NCBI GenBank assembly: GCA_944472135.2
Contig: OX235264.1
Coordinates: forward strand, 125,517,809 to 125,581,808
Length of the DNA: 64,000 bases
Source of the DNA: Trichobilharzia regenti
Lineage: Eukaryota > Platyhelminthes > Trematoda > Strigeidida > Schistosomatidae
Direction: 5' to 3'
This document shows, one piece after another, positions 29,801 through 33,534 of the stretch. Below the pieces are notes generated by a model. It was not told the DNA's origin, ran no database searches, and was given only the letters and a program-made list of their open reading frames with translations. Within the stretch, counting starts at the first letter, position 1. The number at the start of each line of letters is the position of its first letter. The position numbers and the translations under genes were made by a program.

Positions 29801-32112
29801 TACCAGTCGATGAGGTGTGAGGATGTAAGTGAAGTGCGTATTTAGGCATGTTTCTGTGAGAAATGTTTAGTAGTATTATCAGGAGTAATCGTGAGCAGAG
29901 TAATATAATAAACTTTGTGATCGATTTTGGTCACGGATTGATATCAGTTAGAGATTTATTAAAGAACCTGAGAGTACTGAACTGGTGTCTCACCCTAGTT
30001 CTGGACTCTTCAACAGTAATCACTCGCCGGGTTTCGAACCCAGGACCCTCTGGTCACAAGGTGAGGTTGTAGGCCATAAACCCATAGGGACGTGCCTGAT
30101 CCAATGGTCAGTCCATGCATTCCAACTCCTGCTAATTCGTAATGTTTATAGCGCAACCGCCAGCCAATGTCACGGGTGAGTAACTGATCTCCTCCCTGAC
30201 TTGGTGGACTCCACTGGTTGCGAATTCTCACTAGAACTCCATGTAACTTTCTGTATACAGCCAGTTGCTGCTAGTGAGCATTAGATTCACTATCAAGGTG
30301 TTGGTTTACGGTGATTTGAATGATCACACGATTTCATCATCAGGTGACATTGGTTAGAGAACCACTGGAAAACCTGAGTAGACTGGACAGCTGTTTCATT
30401 TTTAGTTAAGGACTCATCAGCAGCGCACACGTATGAACAAGTGAAGCTTAGTAAGAAATAAGCATTCTAAGTACTGCATATCAGCAATTCCTTTTAGGAG
30501 AAACTTCTAGCGATTATACATAGACCGAAATTGACGATGACTACTTGATTCCATATTAGTTTGTTTATTAGATGTATCACACAGTCAGTGAAACAGCAGT
30601 ATTATTTACTGGATGACAAGGTTTCGAACACAATTTATTTATTGTTCATAATCACATAACCATTTATAATCAGACGACTTTGAAACTTGAGTTTTATAGT
30701 TTTCTTTGTTTTCTCCTCCTATTTGTCGTCGTTGGAATAGTAGAATTTTCCAGATGTCTAGGTGGTCGGGTGTTGAATCATTTCTATTACATGTATTTGT
30801 AGTTGATTCGATAAAGAAAGCTTCTGTTATCAATCTCTCCCTCTGTTCACCCTGTGACATTAGATTTCAAAACTGTCATCCTATCCCATCCACCCTATTG
30901 TGTATGGTTGTGCGTGACTGCATGTAATGCTATGGCTGAACTATTCTCTAGATTTCTTATCTTATTAAGGTCAACCAATCTAGATTTCGCTAGGTTTCTG
31001 TGCTCGACTAGTCTGACTGAATGAACTTGTTCTACTAGTTTGACCTATGTATTCGACCTGACAATCATTGCAGTCAGGGTATTAGGTGAACTAAATTGTT
31101 TTGTTTTAAAGGCTCCACAGGATCTTTTAACCGACAAAGCTTGTTTCTAATTGAGTTTGTGGGTTTGAATGCCATTTTTATTCTTGCCTTGTTAAGAATT
31201 CTGCGTAGGGCTTCCGAGGTTCCTTCCTTGTATGGAATTCCTACTGATGATTTAGATTCCGTATTGTTGGTGTTGTCTTGCGCACATTTGACTTTCATGT
31301 CGTCATTATTATTATTATCACTGTCACTACTATCATTATTTATTTTATTTTTGGATTTACTTACATATTTCCTGACTAATATATCCGGATAATTATTAAG
31401 TTTCAAGGCTTCTTTTATGTATCACTTCCTGTCTTAGATTTTCCTTGGTACGACTTAGTTTTTGTGCTCTATCACTTAAACATTGATAACTGTGCGTCGG
31501 TGGCACAGTGGTTAGGACTCTCGCCGACCATGCACATGGTCCGGGGTTCGAGCCCACGCCGACGCACACACGATATCTATGGTCGGCCTGTGGAATTTAG
31601 GCTACCGATATCCACGCTGAAAATTCCATACTTGTACCAAAAATATGGTGTGGAATCAAGCTGTAATAAAAAAAATAGAAGCTTTGCTTGTCGAACCAAC
31701 TGCAACACGTGACCACCTAGACATCTGGAAAATTCTACTATTCCAACGACGACAAATAGGAGGAGAAAACAAAGAAAACTATAAAACTCAAGTTTCAAAG
31801 TCGTCTGATTATAAATGGTTATGTGATTATGAACAATAAATAAATTGTGTTCGAAACCTTGTCATCCAGTAAATAATACTGCTGTTTCACTGACTGTGTG
31901 ATACATCTAATAAACAAACTAATATGGAATTACTTACTACCACCACAGTGCCCAAGTTTTACACATCTATTAAGATGACTAATTGAGTTAACATTTTAAC
32001 CTCATTCAGATTATACTTAACTTGTATTTTTTTCCATTACTTGTAGGTTCGACAGGACAGGGATTCTGGATTAATATCCAAAGCACTCGGCTATATGTTT
32101 GGCTGGTCATAA
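2685..32112 (+). CDS. NUP35: Nucleoporin NUP35/Nup53 (seven coding exons)
   Basis: Exons 2685-2888, 6971-7401, 17875-17928, 22415-22484, 23249-23377, 27948-28298 and 32047-32112 join in phase to 1305 nt (434 aa plus stop). Every intron is GT-AG. The family protein is a scaffold nucleoporin of the nuclear pore inner ring that binds Nup155 and Nup93 and the pore membrane. Visible here are the N-terminal EPMALGSPPS and QYLPGFLM blocks, a Ser/Thr/Asn/Pro-rich region, the MPPN RRM-like domain at about residues 222-297 (CWVTVFGFPP, LNQFAQLGTIEKHV, NGNWMHIKYQNKMQARYAL), a low-complexity linker, and a C-terminal amphipathic helix SGLISKALGYMFGWS. The length is somewhat above the human protein (about 326 aa), from a longer N-terminal part and linker. 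No in-frame defect was seen. Introns 1-6 are about 4.1, 10.5, 4.5, 0.8, 4.6 and 3.7 kb and hold the repeats listed. Confidence 0.95.
2889..3865. other. NUP35 intron 1, no feature recognised
   Basis: AT-rich intron sequence. Short open frames here have no family-like composition. I see no repeat shared with the rest of the window. Confidence 0.5.
3866..4215 (+). repeat. Sm-alpha-like SINE with hammerhead
   Basis: A leader block (3866-3990) shared with 26500-26780 precedes a tRNA-like head with box A-like GTGGCCCAAGTTGTCTAGTG and box B-like GGGTTCAAGCC. A hammerhead-like segment and ACCATCCACCAGTTAAAT follow. The order tRNA-like promoter then hammerhead is that of schistosome alpha SINEs. Confidence 0.8.
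4128..4190 (+). ncRNA. Degenerate hammerhead ribozyme
   Basis: Helix I pairs ATCCAG with CTGGAT; helix II pairs GTCC with GGAC around CAAATA; GAAA is kept. The core reads CTGACTA where active ribozymes have CTGATGA, so the essential G5 is lost and it should not self-cleave. Confidence 0.75.
4243..4575 (+). mobile_element. RTE-B 3'-UTR fragment
   Basis: Contains the RTE-B 3' UTR signature: a pyrimidine-rich tract, ACAACTTAAACTGTTGTACT, then TGCAAAGTTCTGTATTGAAA and a short CAGT repeat. The coding part is absent. Confidence 0.65.
4576..5685. other. NUP35 intron 1, no feature recognised
   Basis: AT-rich, no coding similarity seen. The last 150 bases may belong to the 3' end of the PLE that follows on the minus strand, but no boundary is visible. 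Confidence 0.4.
5688..6345 (-). pseudogene. Penelope-like element fragment: RT end and GIY-YIG endonuclease
   Basis: The 147-aa frame at 6143-5700 carries FTCICGSSYIGRTEGRAHLR, the GIY-YIG block with its Cys cluster, then HLLDTGHEV and AKAISIKRLKPDLC, the usual C-terminal half of PLE endonucleases. Upstream on the same strand, in other frames, come NNSYLQRFINKYGICEGS and a WSTED-like stretch, typical of the end of PLE RT. Frames are broken, so it is a relic. Confidence 0.8.
6971..7401 (+). CDS. NUP35: NUP35 exon 2
   Basis: Begins after TTATTTTTAG and ends AG|GTAATT (phase 2). It codes for a Ser/Thr/Asn/Pro-rich segment with several short SP/TP sites (LTSPPIRSMW, FQSPGDP, VGSPLHN) and ends in LITPNRLAEALLTHQ. 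Confidence 0.9.
7402..7680. other. NUP35 intron 2 start, no feature recognised
   Basis: AT-rich sequence after the exon 2 donor. Nothing identified. Confidence 0.4.
7683..7815 (-). mobile_element. PLE 3'-end fragment
   Basis: Matches 14475-14605 (TTGGTTGTGTTCTCTGAAGT, CTTCAGCGCAT, CTCCATGA-type blocks), the end of the PLE nested at 14475-15209. Confidence 0.55.
7820..8592 (+). mobile_element. 5'-truncated RTE-B (+), inverted twin of 16285-17510
   Basis: C-terminal RTE-B coding remnant (RRRVLG, LRWLGHVLRMPSHRLPR-like, broken by frameshifts) and the full 3' UTR to CGGAAACAGACAGACATG. From about 7980 it is almost identical, inverted, to the copy at 16285-16915; a 64-codon frame in each (8432-8238 and 16462-16656) is the same residue for residue. 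Confidence 0.8.
8761..9234 (+). pseudogene. RTE-B endonuclease domain fragment
   Basis: APE-type endonuclease part of RTE-B. VVVLVGDFNAQVG holds the catalytic Asp/Asn. QRWTQIDHIAIS and DTDHALVRARV hold the later Asp/Asn and the D-H pair. The N-terminal part (LHIGAFNVR...) is lacking and the frame stops at 9234 where RTE-B normally continues, so the protein is broken. Product role in an intact element: nicks target DNA to prime reverse transcription. Confidence 0.8.
9308..9751 (+). pseudogene. RTE-B linker between EN and RT
   Basis: Lys/Arg/Glu-rich linker (NKANPKVSKNHWISTASSEL, EHFEGQFNLP) that precedes the RT domain in RTE-like elements. It is shifted relative to both neighbours by small indels. 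Confidence 0.65.
9774..10430 (+). pseudogene. RTE-B reverse transcriptase, deleted before the YADD box
   Basis: RT fingers and first palm motifs: GKAAGPDGIIPEVFKYGGD, NHRGISLTNIVSKILGSVI, NQAGFRPGRGCIDHI, VIFLDLKAAFDSVDRKVLW (motif A Asp), GVRQGCTLSPFPFNFIID. At MLMEVPSGF the sequence jumps to the C-terminal region, losing the YADD motif. The downstream RRRVLDKEGKSIDEA and LRWLGHVLRMPIHRLPRRA stretch lies at 10435-10640. Confidence 0.85.
10856..12088 (+). pseudogene. RTE-A reverse transcriptase, frame broken near 11970
   Basis: RT from PDGIPAEALK onward: NWRGIMLLSIPSKILSRIIL, EQAGFRRNKSCIDQIATLR, LNFIDFEKAFDSVDREVIW, GVRQGCLLSPMIFLIAI, LDFADDICLISHKL (catalytic FADD kept), SFTYLGSIVSTTGGTDEDI. 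After CLRSRSD an 8-nt deletion relative to the copy at 41240 throws the frame, and the zinc-like tail continues in another frame at 11976-12281. 5'-truncated and not functional. Confidence 0.88.
11976..12281 (+). pseudogene. RTE-A C-terminal segment
   Basis: KKWRWIGHTLRKPSSDITRQ, GRRRVGRPRVTWRRSCEEE and WRCAAEALCSSRN are the conserved C-terminus of RTE-A. This copy keeps the GRPRVTW reading that the long copy at 38.6-41.6 kb has lost. Confidence 0.8.
12488..13195 (-). pseudogene. Penelope-like element fragment: RT motif and GIY-YIG
   Basis: The frame at 13132-12941 reads NIPFLDVLIKKTKTQEIWKH and TEYQHTHTDQMLNYNSNNP, the PFLDV...PTHTD..LN..S.HP block of Penelope RT. Downstream on the minus strand a Cys-rich CNKHYIGQN segment follows. 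Frameshifts and stops throughout. Confidence 0.8.
13500..13838 (+). pseudogene. RTE-B RT palm fragment with YADD
   Basis: GVCQGCSLSLFLFNFIIDVL, then SGIDLLPGNNLVDLEYADDI (catalytic YADD), VGEDADKMQSILNTLGNSF. A fragment bounded by frameshifts. The RT body is otherwise similar to the copies at 9774 and 42890. Confidence 0.8.
14475..15209 (-). mobile_element. Penelope-like element nested in RTE-B
   Basis: Minus-strand PLE: LFKPLGIDIVHKPTKSPHSL, then INCNNCGKHYIGHSGHPLRL (GIY-YIG block with Cys pair) and RLRIHEHKLAVKR, in a frame at 15324-14899 whose first ~30 residues are RTE-B read-through. GTAGACT occurs at both edges (14468-14474 and 15210-15216) and once in uninterrupted RTE-B, marking a short target duplication. 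Confidence 0.8.
15660..16270 (+). pseudogene. PLE GIY-YIG fragment (+)
   Basis: The frame at 15738-16070 reads CIYEFNCPCKVRRISCSMPV, LSKRVKEHYL and CIAEEALEIRMENPVFYVHR. These parallel the CPCG..YIGRT...L..RV.EH and AEAL.I....P blocks of PLE endonucleases, with the YIG part lost. The following ~200 bases are probably its 3' end. Confidence 0.6.
16285..17510 (-). mobile_element. RTE-B (-), interrupted by an LTR
   Basis: 3' UTR and C-terminal coding remnant at 16285-16915, continuing at 17363-17510 (TAGCCGAGCTTTTCATGTCT, CGCCCTTTGGTGGATAGCCG). It is the inverted twin of 7820-8592. The break is an LTR-like insertion. Confidence 0.8.
16916..17362 (+). mobile_element. LTR-like insertion (probable Ty3/Gypsy-type LTR plus leader)
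   Basis: Begins TGATATG and ends CATAACA, with near-duplicated GACAC/GACAG at 16911-16915 and 17363-17367. CATAACA also occurs at 17301-17307, directly followed by TAATTGGCGACGGGG, which resembles the LTR/primer-binding-site border of Gypsy elements. So the unit looks like one LTR (16916-17307), about 48 bp of leader, and the last bases of a second LTR. Inference from short motifs only. Confidence 0.5.
17511..17874. other. NUP35 intron 2 end, no clear feature
   Basis: Contains a short (CA)n tract near 17571. A 40-bp stretch at 17640-17680 is an inverted match to 15665-15705 at the edge of the PLE fragment. Otherwise unremarkable. Confidence 0.4.
17875..17928 (+). CDS. NUP35: NUP35 exon 3 (start of MPPN domain)
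   Basis: A 54-nt exon between TTTCCCTTACAG and GTAAGT. With one base borrowed from exon 2 it reads SFNDNDSPNLHDCWVTVFG, whose WVTVFG is the family signature. Confidence 0.93.
18040..18178 (-). repeat. tRNA-derived hammerhead SINE (-)
   Basis: On the minus strand a tRNA-like head (box B-like GTTCAACCCC) is followed by GGATGAAGCGTCC, AAAACTAGGACGAAAC, a hammerhead core with helix II GTCC/GGAC and GAAAC, though the CUGAUGA box is changed. Related to the elements at 18180-18540 and 29985-30440. Confidence 0.6.
18180..18540 (+). repeat. tRNA-derived hammerhead SINE (+) with shared 3' body
   Basis: The tRNA-like head has box B GGGTTTGAATCCC. A hammerhead-like segment follows, then a body (TCGTCTAACCGATGTAAGCT...GATGACATTGGCTAG) that reappears on the minus strand at 30140-30345 after the hammerhead at 30372-30428. 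The same order in both copies shows this is one element type. Confidence 0.65.
18232..18300 (+). ncRNA. Degenerate hammerhead ribozyme
   Basis: CTGATAAAGAGTCC, CAAACTAGGAC and AAAACAGCTATCC keep helix II and most of the core. There is an insertion in the CUGAUGA box and GAAA has become AAAA. Predicted inactive. Confidence 0.6.
18770..18960 (+). mobile_element. RTE-B 3'-UTR fragment
   Basis: CTGTACATCTGTGCAAAGTT and CTATGTTGAAACTAGTCAG are the family 3' end. It contains a (CT)n run at about 18840. Confidence 0.6.
18961..19480. other. NUP35 intron 3, no recognised gene
   Basis: A 96-codon + frame at 18962-19252 and a 107-codon - frame at 19312-18989 overlap, and neither has a recognisable composition. 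A (TAA)n run lies at about 19424-19444. Confidence 0.4.
19560..20520 (+). mobile_element. Old RTE-A copy with (GGCA)n expansion and (AAT)n tail
   Basis: FTDDICLMSHKLEYLQ corresponds to the RT catalytic region of RTE-A (LDFADDICLISHKLEDMQ), followed by shifted remains of the C-terminus and the family's GCCCTATGGTTCC end with an (AAT)n tail. A (GGCA)n tract at about 19650-19671 sits inside the coding region. Clearly more diverged than the copies at 10.8 and 38.6 kb. Confidence 0.75.
20748..20945 (+). repeat. S1 tRNA-derived SINE
   Basis: Box A-like TGGCAGAGTGGTTAGGACTC, box B-like GGGTTCGAGCC, then the body CTATGGTCGGCCTG, the tail GGAATCAAGCTGTAA and poly(A). Confidence 0.85.
21513..21705 (+). 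repeat. S1 tRNA-derived SINE
   Basis: GTGCGTCGGTGGCACAGTGG head, body TATCTATGGTCGGCCTG and A-rich tail. The box B region is shortened (GGTCCGGGGTCCCTG). Confidence 0.85.
21720..22330 (-). pseudogene. Non-LTR reverse transcriptase fragment of another lineage
   Basis: The frame at 22278-22000 reads HSRSTLDAAAVLYHNTASSL and KFVRCTFLDYASAFHSVVTR, which looks like the RT motif A region (FLDY.SAF) with a leading helix. It is not RTE-A, RTE-B, element C or element D. The rest is too eroded to place. Confidence 0.5.
22415..22484 (+). CDS. NUP35: NUP35 exon 4 (MPPN domain)
   Basis: A 70-nt exon reading FPPPRAAFILNQFAQLGTIE then KHV, followed by GTAAGT. The acceptor is the less usual AAG, but the phase and the match to the human FPQASASYILLQFAQYG region support it. 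Confidence 0.92.
22508..22858 (-). repeat. LTR-like repeat, diverged copy
   Basis: About 350 bp similar along its length (roughly 80% by eye) to 23572-23913: CGGATCGTTTATT, CATGTACATTATTATAG, GCCTACGCAAAGTCT, ATACTGTCTACCA, CTCTCACCACA. I could not find a target duplication here. Confidence 0.55.
22994..23185 (+). repeat. S1 tRNA-derived SINE
   Basis: Complete: GTGCGTCGGTGGCACAGTGG head, box B GGTTCGATCCC, body and tail GAATCAAGCTGTAATC. Confidence 0.88.
23249..23377 (+). CDS. NUP35: NUP35 exon 5 (end of MPPN domain)
   Basis: 43 codons in phase 0 between CCCTTTTAG and GTAAGC. NWMHIKYQNKMQARYALNKN and FGDNIMVGV are the RNP1-like and C-terminal strands of the MPPN fold. Confidence 0.93.
23572..23913 (-). 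mobile_element. Solo LTR (342 bp)
   Basis: On the minus strand it begins TGTGGTGAGAG and ends CTTCTGTCA (TG...CA), with GAAT repeated on both sides (23568-23571, 23914-23917). A TATA-like TCTATAAATACACG lies inside. These are the features of a solo LTR. The family is not recognised. Confidence 0.65.
23930..24505 (-). mobile_element. 5'-truncated RTE-B (-)
   Basis: Begins with the RTE-B 3' end on minus (TTTCAACACAGAACTTTGCG) and extends into the C-terminal coding remnant (CCTCGTCGA-like and CATCTCAATCGATGTAACTT). Heavily mutated. Confidence 0.7.
24787..25275. repeat. Head-to-head inverted pair of a second tRNA-derived SINE (S2)
   Basis: The right arm (+, about 25070-25275) starts with a tRNA-like AATAGCTCAGTGGTAATG and GGATTCGAATCTC. 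The left arm (-, about 24787-25060) is its inverted copy (GAGATT...ATTGAGCTATTCAGG, then TTGTTGGCACTCACC). The arms meet near 25062, giving a ~200-bp palindrome with imperfect arms. Confidence 0.75.
25285..25885 (+). repeat. GC-rich ~600-bp unit ending in (AAGTA)n
   Basis: Base composition is clearly richer in G+C than the flanks. It begins near CTCAGGATGGTCGGGGGTGG and ends AAGTAAAGTAAAGTAAGTA. Two overlapping open frames (25433-25657, 25561-25749) have no recognisable product. It could be the 5' leader of a non-LTR element or a separate non-autonomous element; no second copy is in the window. Confidence 0.5.
25886..26465. other. NUP35 intron 5, no feature recognised
   Basis: No repeat shared with the rest of the window and no convincing coding frame. 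Confidence 0.4.
26490..27000 (+). repeat. Sm-alpha-like SINE preceded by an inverted repeat
   Basis: Left arm 26490-26600 and right arm 26655-26770 are inverted copies (GACATGTCGGCTTCTTGTGC against GTACAAGAAGCCGACATGTC). The spacer carries the inverted hammerhead end (AGCAGTGGAATCCAGGAT). A full alpha SINE on + follows: tRNA-like head GTGGCCCAAGTGGTCTAGTG, box B GGGTTCGAGCC, hammerhead at 26909-26968. The right arm plus SINE matches 3866-4215. Confidence 0.78.
26909..26968 (+). ncRNA. Degenerate hammerhead ribozyme
   Basis: ATCCGGCTGACTAGTCC, AAGTAGGACAAAATGCGCG and TCCTGGATTC. It has the same CTGACTA core as the copy at 4128, and the GAAA G is also lost. Predicted inactive. Confidence 0.7.
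27250..27440 (-). repeat. Possible tRNA-derived SINE (-)
   Basis: Minus-strand GGTCCTCGATTCCC resembles a box B, and GCGTCGGTGGTTCAGCG resembles the S1 head. The rest of the body does not match S1. Confidence 0.4.
27680..27862 (+). repeat. tRNA-derived hammerhead SINE (third type)
   Basis: tRNA-like segment (ATGGCCTAGTG..., box B GAGTTCGAGTCTC) followed by a hammerhead core and CCTACTGCAAGCCACTTACC, which parallels the CCACTGCTAGTTACC end of alpha SINEs. It lies just upstream of NUP35 exon 6. Confidence 0.6.
27793..27848 (+). ncRNA. Hammerhead-like segment with intact CUGAUGA and GAAA
   Basis: CTGATGAG, CTCCGAATCGGAC, GAAAAGTGC. Both conserved core boxes are present and helix II can pair TCCG with CGGA. 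Helix I pairing is weak in this copy, so activity is doubtful. Confidence 0.55.
27948..28298 (+). CDS. NUP35: NUP35 exon 6 (linker)
   Basis: 117 codons in phase 0 between TTGACAG and GTAAGT. Asn/Ser/Arg-rich, low complexity (CSSSSIGRHNSMRSLAA, SRTAS). This linker between the MPPN domain and the membrane helix is usually poorly conserved. Confidence 0.88.
28539..29273 (-). mobile_element. 5'-truncated RTE-B insertion with 11-bp target duplication
   Basis: GCCATATTTAT lies at 28528-28538 and 29274-29284. Between them is a minus-strand RTE-B: an uninterrupted C-terminal frame at 29278-28793 (SLRRLWRRRDVRLSTKGRVY, FYGCETWPLRVEDMKRL, VKLQRLRWLGHVLRMPSHRL) then the 3' UTR. It is a recent insertion in NUP35 intron 6. 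Lacks EN and RT catalytic parts. Confidence 0.9.
29285..29980. other. NUP35 intron 6, short internal duplication only
   Basis: A ~75-bp imperfect tandem duplication at about 29305-29455 (CTGTTCTGATTGGTGGTTAA against CTGTTCTGATTAGTTGTTAA). Nothing else recognised. Confidence 0.45.
29985..30440 (-). repeat. Hammerhead SINE array (-)
   Basis: On minus: a hammerhead at 30428-30372, the body shared with 18300-18540 at about 30345-30140, then a second tRNA-like unit (box B GGGTTCGAAACCC near 30040) with another altered hammerhead (GAAGAGTCCAGAACTAGG) at about 30020-29985. Two units lie head to tail. Confidence 0.6.
30372..30428 (-). ncRNA. Hammerhead ribozyme relic with intact core boxes
   Basis: Minus strand: GCTGCTGATGAGTCC, then ATGAAACAGCTGTCCAG. 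CUGAUGA and GAAA are kept and the predicted cleavage triplet GUC is present before CAG. Helix II is eroded (GUCC facing AAAU), so cleavage would be weak at best. Confidence 0.6.
30548..30775. repeat. Left arm of a 228-bp inverted repeat
   Basis: Inverted, nearly perfect partner of 31703-31930 (ATTCCATATTAGTTTGTTTA against TAAACAAACTAATATGGAAT). It contains the PLE C-terminal coding end and 3' UTR. Confidence 0.85.
30548..31460 (-). pseudogene. Penelope-like element fragment: linker, GIY-YIG and C-terminus
   Basis: The frame at 31406-31074 reads VGIPYKEGTSEALRRILNKA and RIKMAFKPTNSIRNKLCRLK, the PLE linker. The next ~50 bases in another frame give CNDCQVEYIGQTSR, a GIY-YIG block. The frame at 30860-30639 reads RERLITEAFFIESTTNTCNR and PDHLDIWKILLFQRRQ, the PLE C-terminus. 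All three parts are in order but in different frames. Confidence 0.85.
31494..31676 (+). repeat. S1 tRNA-derived SINE
   Basis: Complete copy: GTGCGTCGGTGGCACAGTGG, box B GGTTCGAGCCC, tail GGAATCAAGCTGTAAT and poly(A). It sits inside the PLE inverted structure. Confidence 0.9.
31703..31930 (+). repeat. Right arm of the inverted repeat: PLE 3' end (+)
   Basis: Reads HLDIWKILLFQRRQIGG... to the same stop as the left arm, preceded by a different linker (EALLVEPTATRD). The spacer holds the rest of the minus PLE and an S1 SINE. PLEs are known for inverted partial copies. Confidence 0.85.
32047..32112 (+). CDS. NUP35: NUP35 exon 7 (C-terminal membrane helix)
   Basis: Follows TTACTTGTAG and reads VRQDRDSGLISKALGYMFGW, then Ser and TAA. 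It matches the conserved LVSKAMEYMFGW end of animal NUP35, the amphipathic helix that inserts into the pore membrane. The extra C-terminal Ser is a small lineage difference. Confidence 0.95.
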   Translation, partial: VRQDRDSGLISKALGYMFGWS

Positions 32113-32555
32113 ATTTAAAACCAATATTTTTGGGTATTAACCAGTTTCGATTGTTGGTAATACCGGAGATATGTAGTTGTGGTTTTACTGAGATTTATCT
32201 TATCTTATCCCATATTGTAAAATAGAAGGATATCGTTATGATTATAAAACAACGGTACATTTTGTTTTGACCTAATCCCATCTTTTCACGCAAAATATGG
32301 TACATGTATGCACTTATCTGTATTAGTGTTGCGTAAGTGTGTCTAGACGTTCTGGTTGGGATTTTTTGAGGCTTACAAAACACATAAATGATGGTTTAAA
32401 GTTGACAACGGGCGTAAACACAGTCATGCCCTGGACACCCTGTGCTTATTTTTGTTTTAGATTAGAAGAGAGCCTTTTCAAGTGGACTTATAGTTGCAAG
32501 ATGGATGTTAAGCGGTATAATATGGTGAAAAATATTTATGTGAAGTAAGGAGGAG
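32113..32555. other. NUP35 3' flank
   Basis: Expected 3' UTR. No canonical AATAAA close to the stop, so the poly(A) site is not placed. Confidence 0.4.
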
Positions 32556-33340
32556 GGTTGGTTAATCAGGTTGTGACGCTGCATCGATCGAGATCGCCGG
32601 GCATATGGTACGCATGCACACCCAGCCATCGCCCTTCCTCGTCGAATGATGTTAGGTGACGTTGGATTATTCTGGAAACCGAACCGAAGTGTGCTTTTAG
32701 AAGTGTGTGGGCAATTGTTACTACGCGGCTGCTCACACCGTGGAAATTGATTGATTCTTCGGGTACCTAAAACAGAGAAAGGGTTAGTGTTGCGTGACCG
32801 CAGAGCCCAGGGGACAACTGCTTGAGGTCGGCCGGTCACACAAGGCCTGTATGAACTGGTTTCTGGGATTGGTTCCGTATTAGTAAACTTATCGCCGGTT
32901 ACGGACCACCCTAGGATAACTCAAGATGCACAATTTTTGGGGTCGACTTTTTCCAACCCCGTCTCTCCGGAGTAGAGAGACAGAAAAGCTGGCATGTGGT
33001 CATCTGAGGGAAACAGCTCACTGCTGTTACACCCCTGTTCCCCAGCATAGTGTAAGAAAGATTCTTACGCAATGCCAGTAACTGCTTTTGGTCTAATCGC
33101 TATCCTAACAACCTTGATGGCACAGTAGGACCTGCAGGAACATTGGTTCCCGCCAGTAGTGTAGCTTGTTGGGTCATCGCGATGTGCAAGCCTGACCACC
33201 ACGTCAAGGTAGCAACTATCGGTCAGGAACCGAACCGAAACATGGCAACAGTGTATACAGTTTTAGGCTATGCGTCTAATCCATGTAGGAAGGTGCAGAG
33301 ATGCTAGTAACCAATGACTTCAGACTGTTGGTAACATTTT
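32556..33340 (+). mobile_element. RTE-B C-terminal relic, interrupted
   Basis: Eroded + strand RTE-B (GACGCTGCATCGATCGAGAT, CGCATGCACACCCAGCCATC) broken at 32689-33227 by a minus-strand RTE-B leader, and resuming with AAACATGGCAAC and ATGTAGGAAGGTGCAGA. Confidence 0.6.
32689..33227 (-). mobile_element. RTE-B 5' leader only, with 12-bp target duplication
   Basis: About 539 bp matching the leader at 720-2072 (minus strand: TACCTTGACGTGGTGGTCAG, GACCTGCAGGAA inverted, CGGAACCAATCCCAGAAACC). AACCGAACCGAA lies on both sides (32677-32688, 33228-33239). It contains no EN, no RT and no RTE-B 3' end. Confidence 0.75.
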
Positions 33341-33534
33341 TTTCTTTATGTGTGTGTAGAGTGACATCTTTGAAGGGTTACACTTTTATACGTTGAAAAT
33401 TCATTCGAGATTAACGTGTGTCAGAGTACAGAAATGTATGTTATGATTTCTGAATTATTCTTTTTAAACACTGGAAAAGTTAATTATTCGAGCCACTATG
33501 CAATGATTACTGCTAAAGTGTCGTCAGAGTCATG

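Noticed and set aside
31096..31392. Plus-strand frame rich in Leu/Ser (98 codons)
   Set aside because: Antisense shadow of the PLE linker and its AAT/ATT-rich part.
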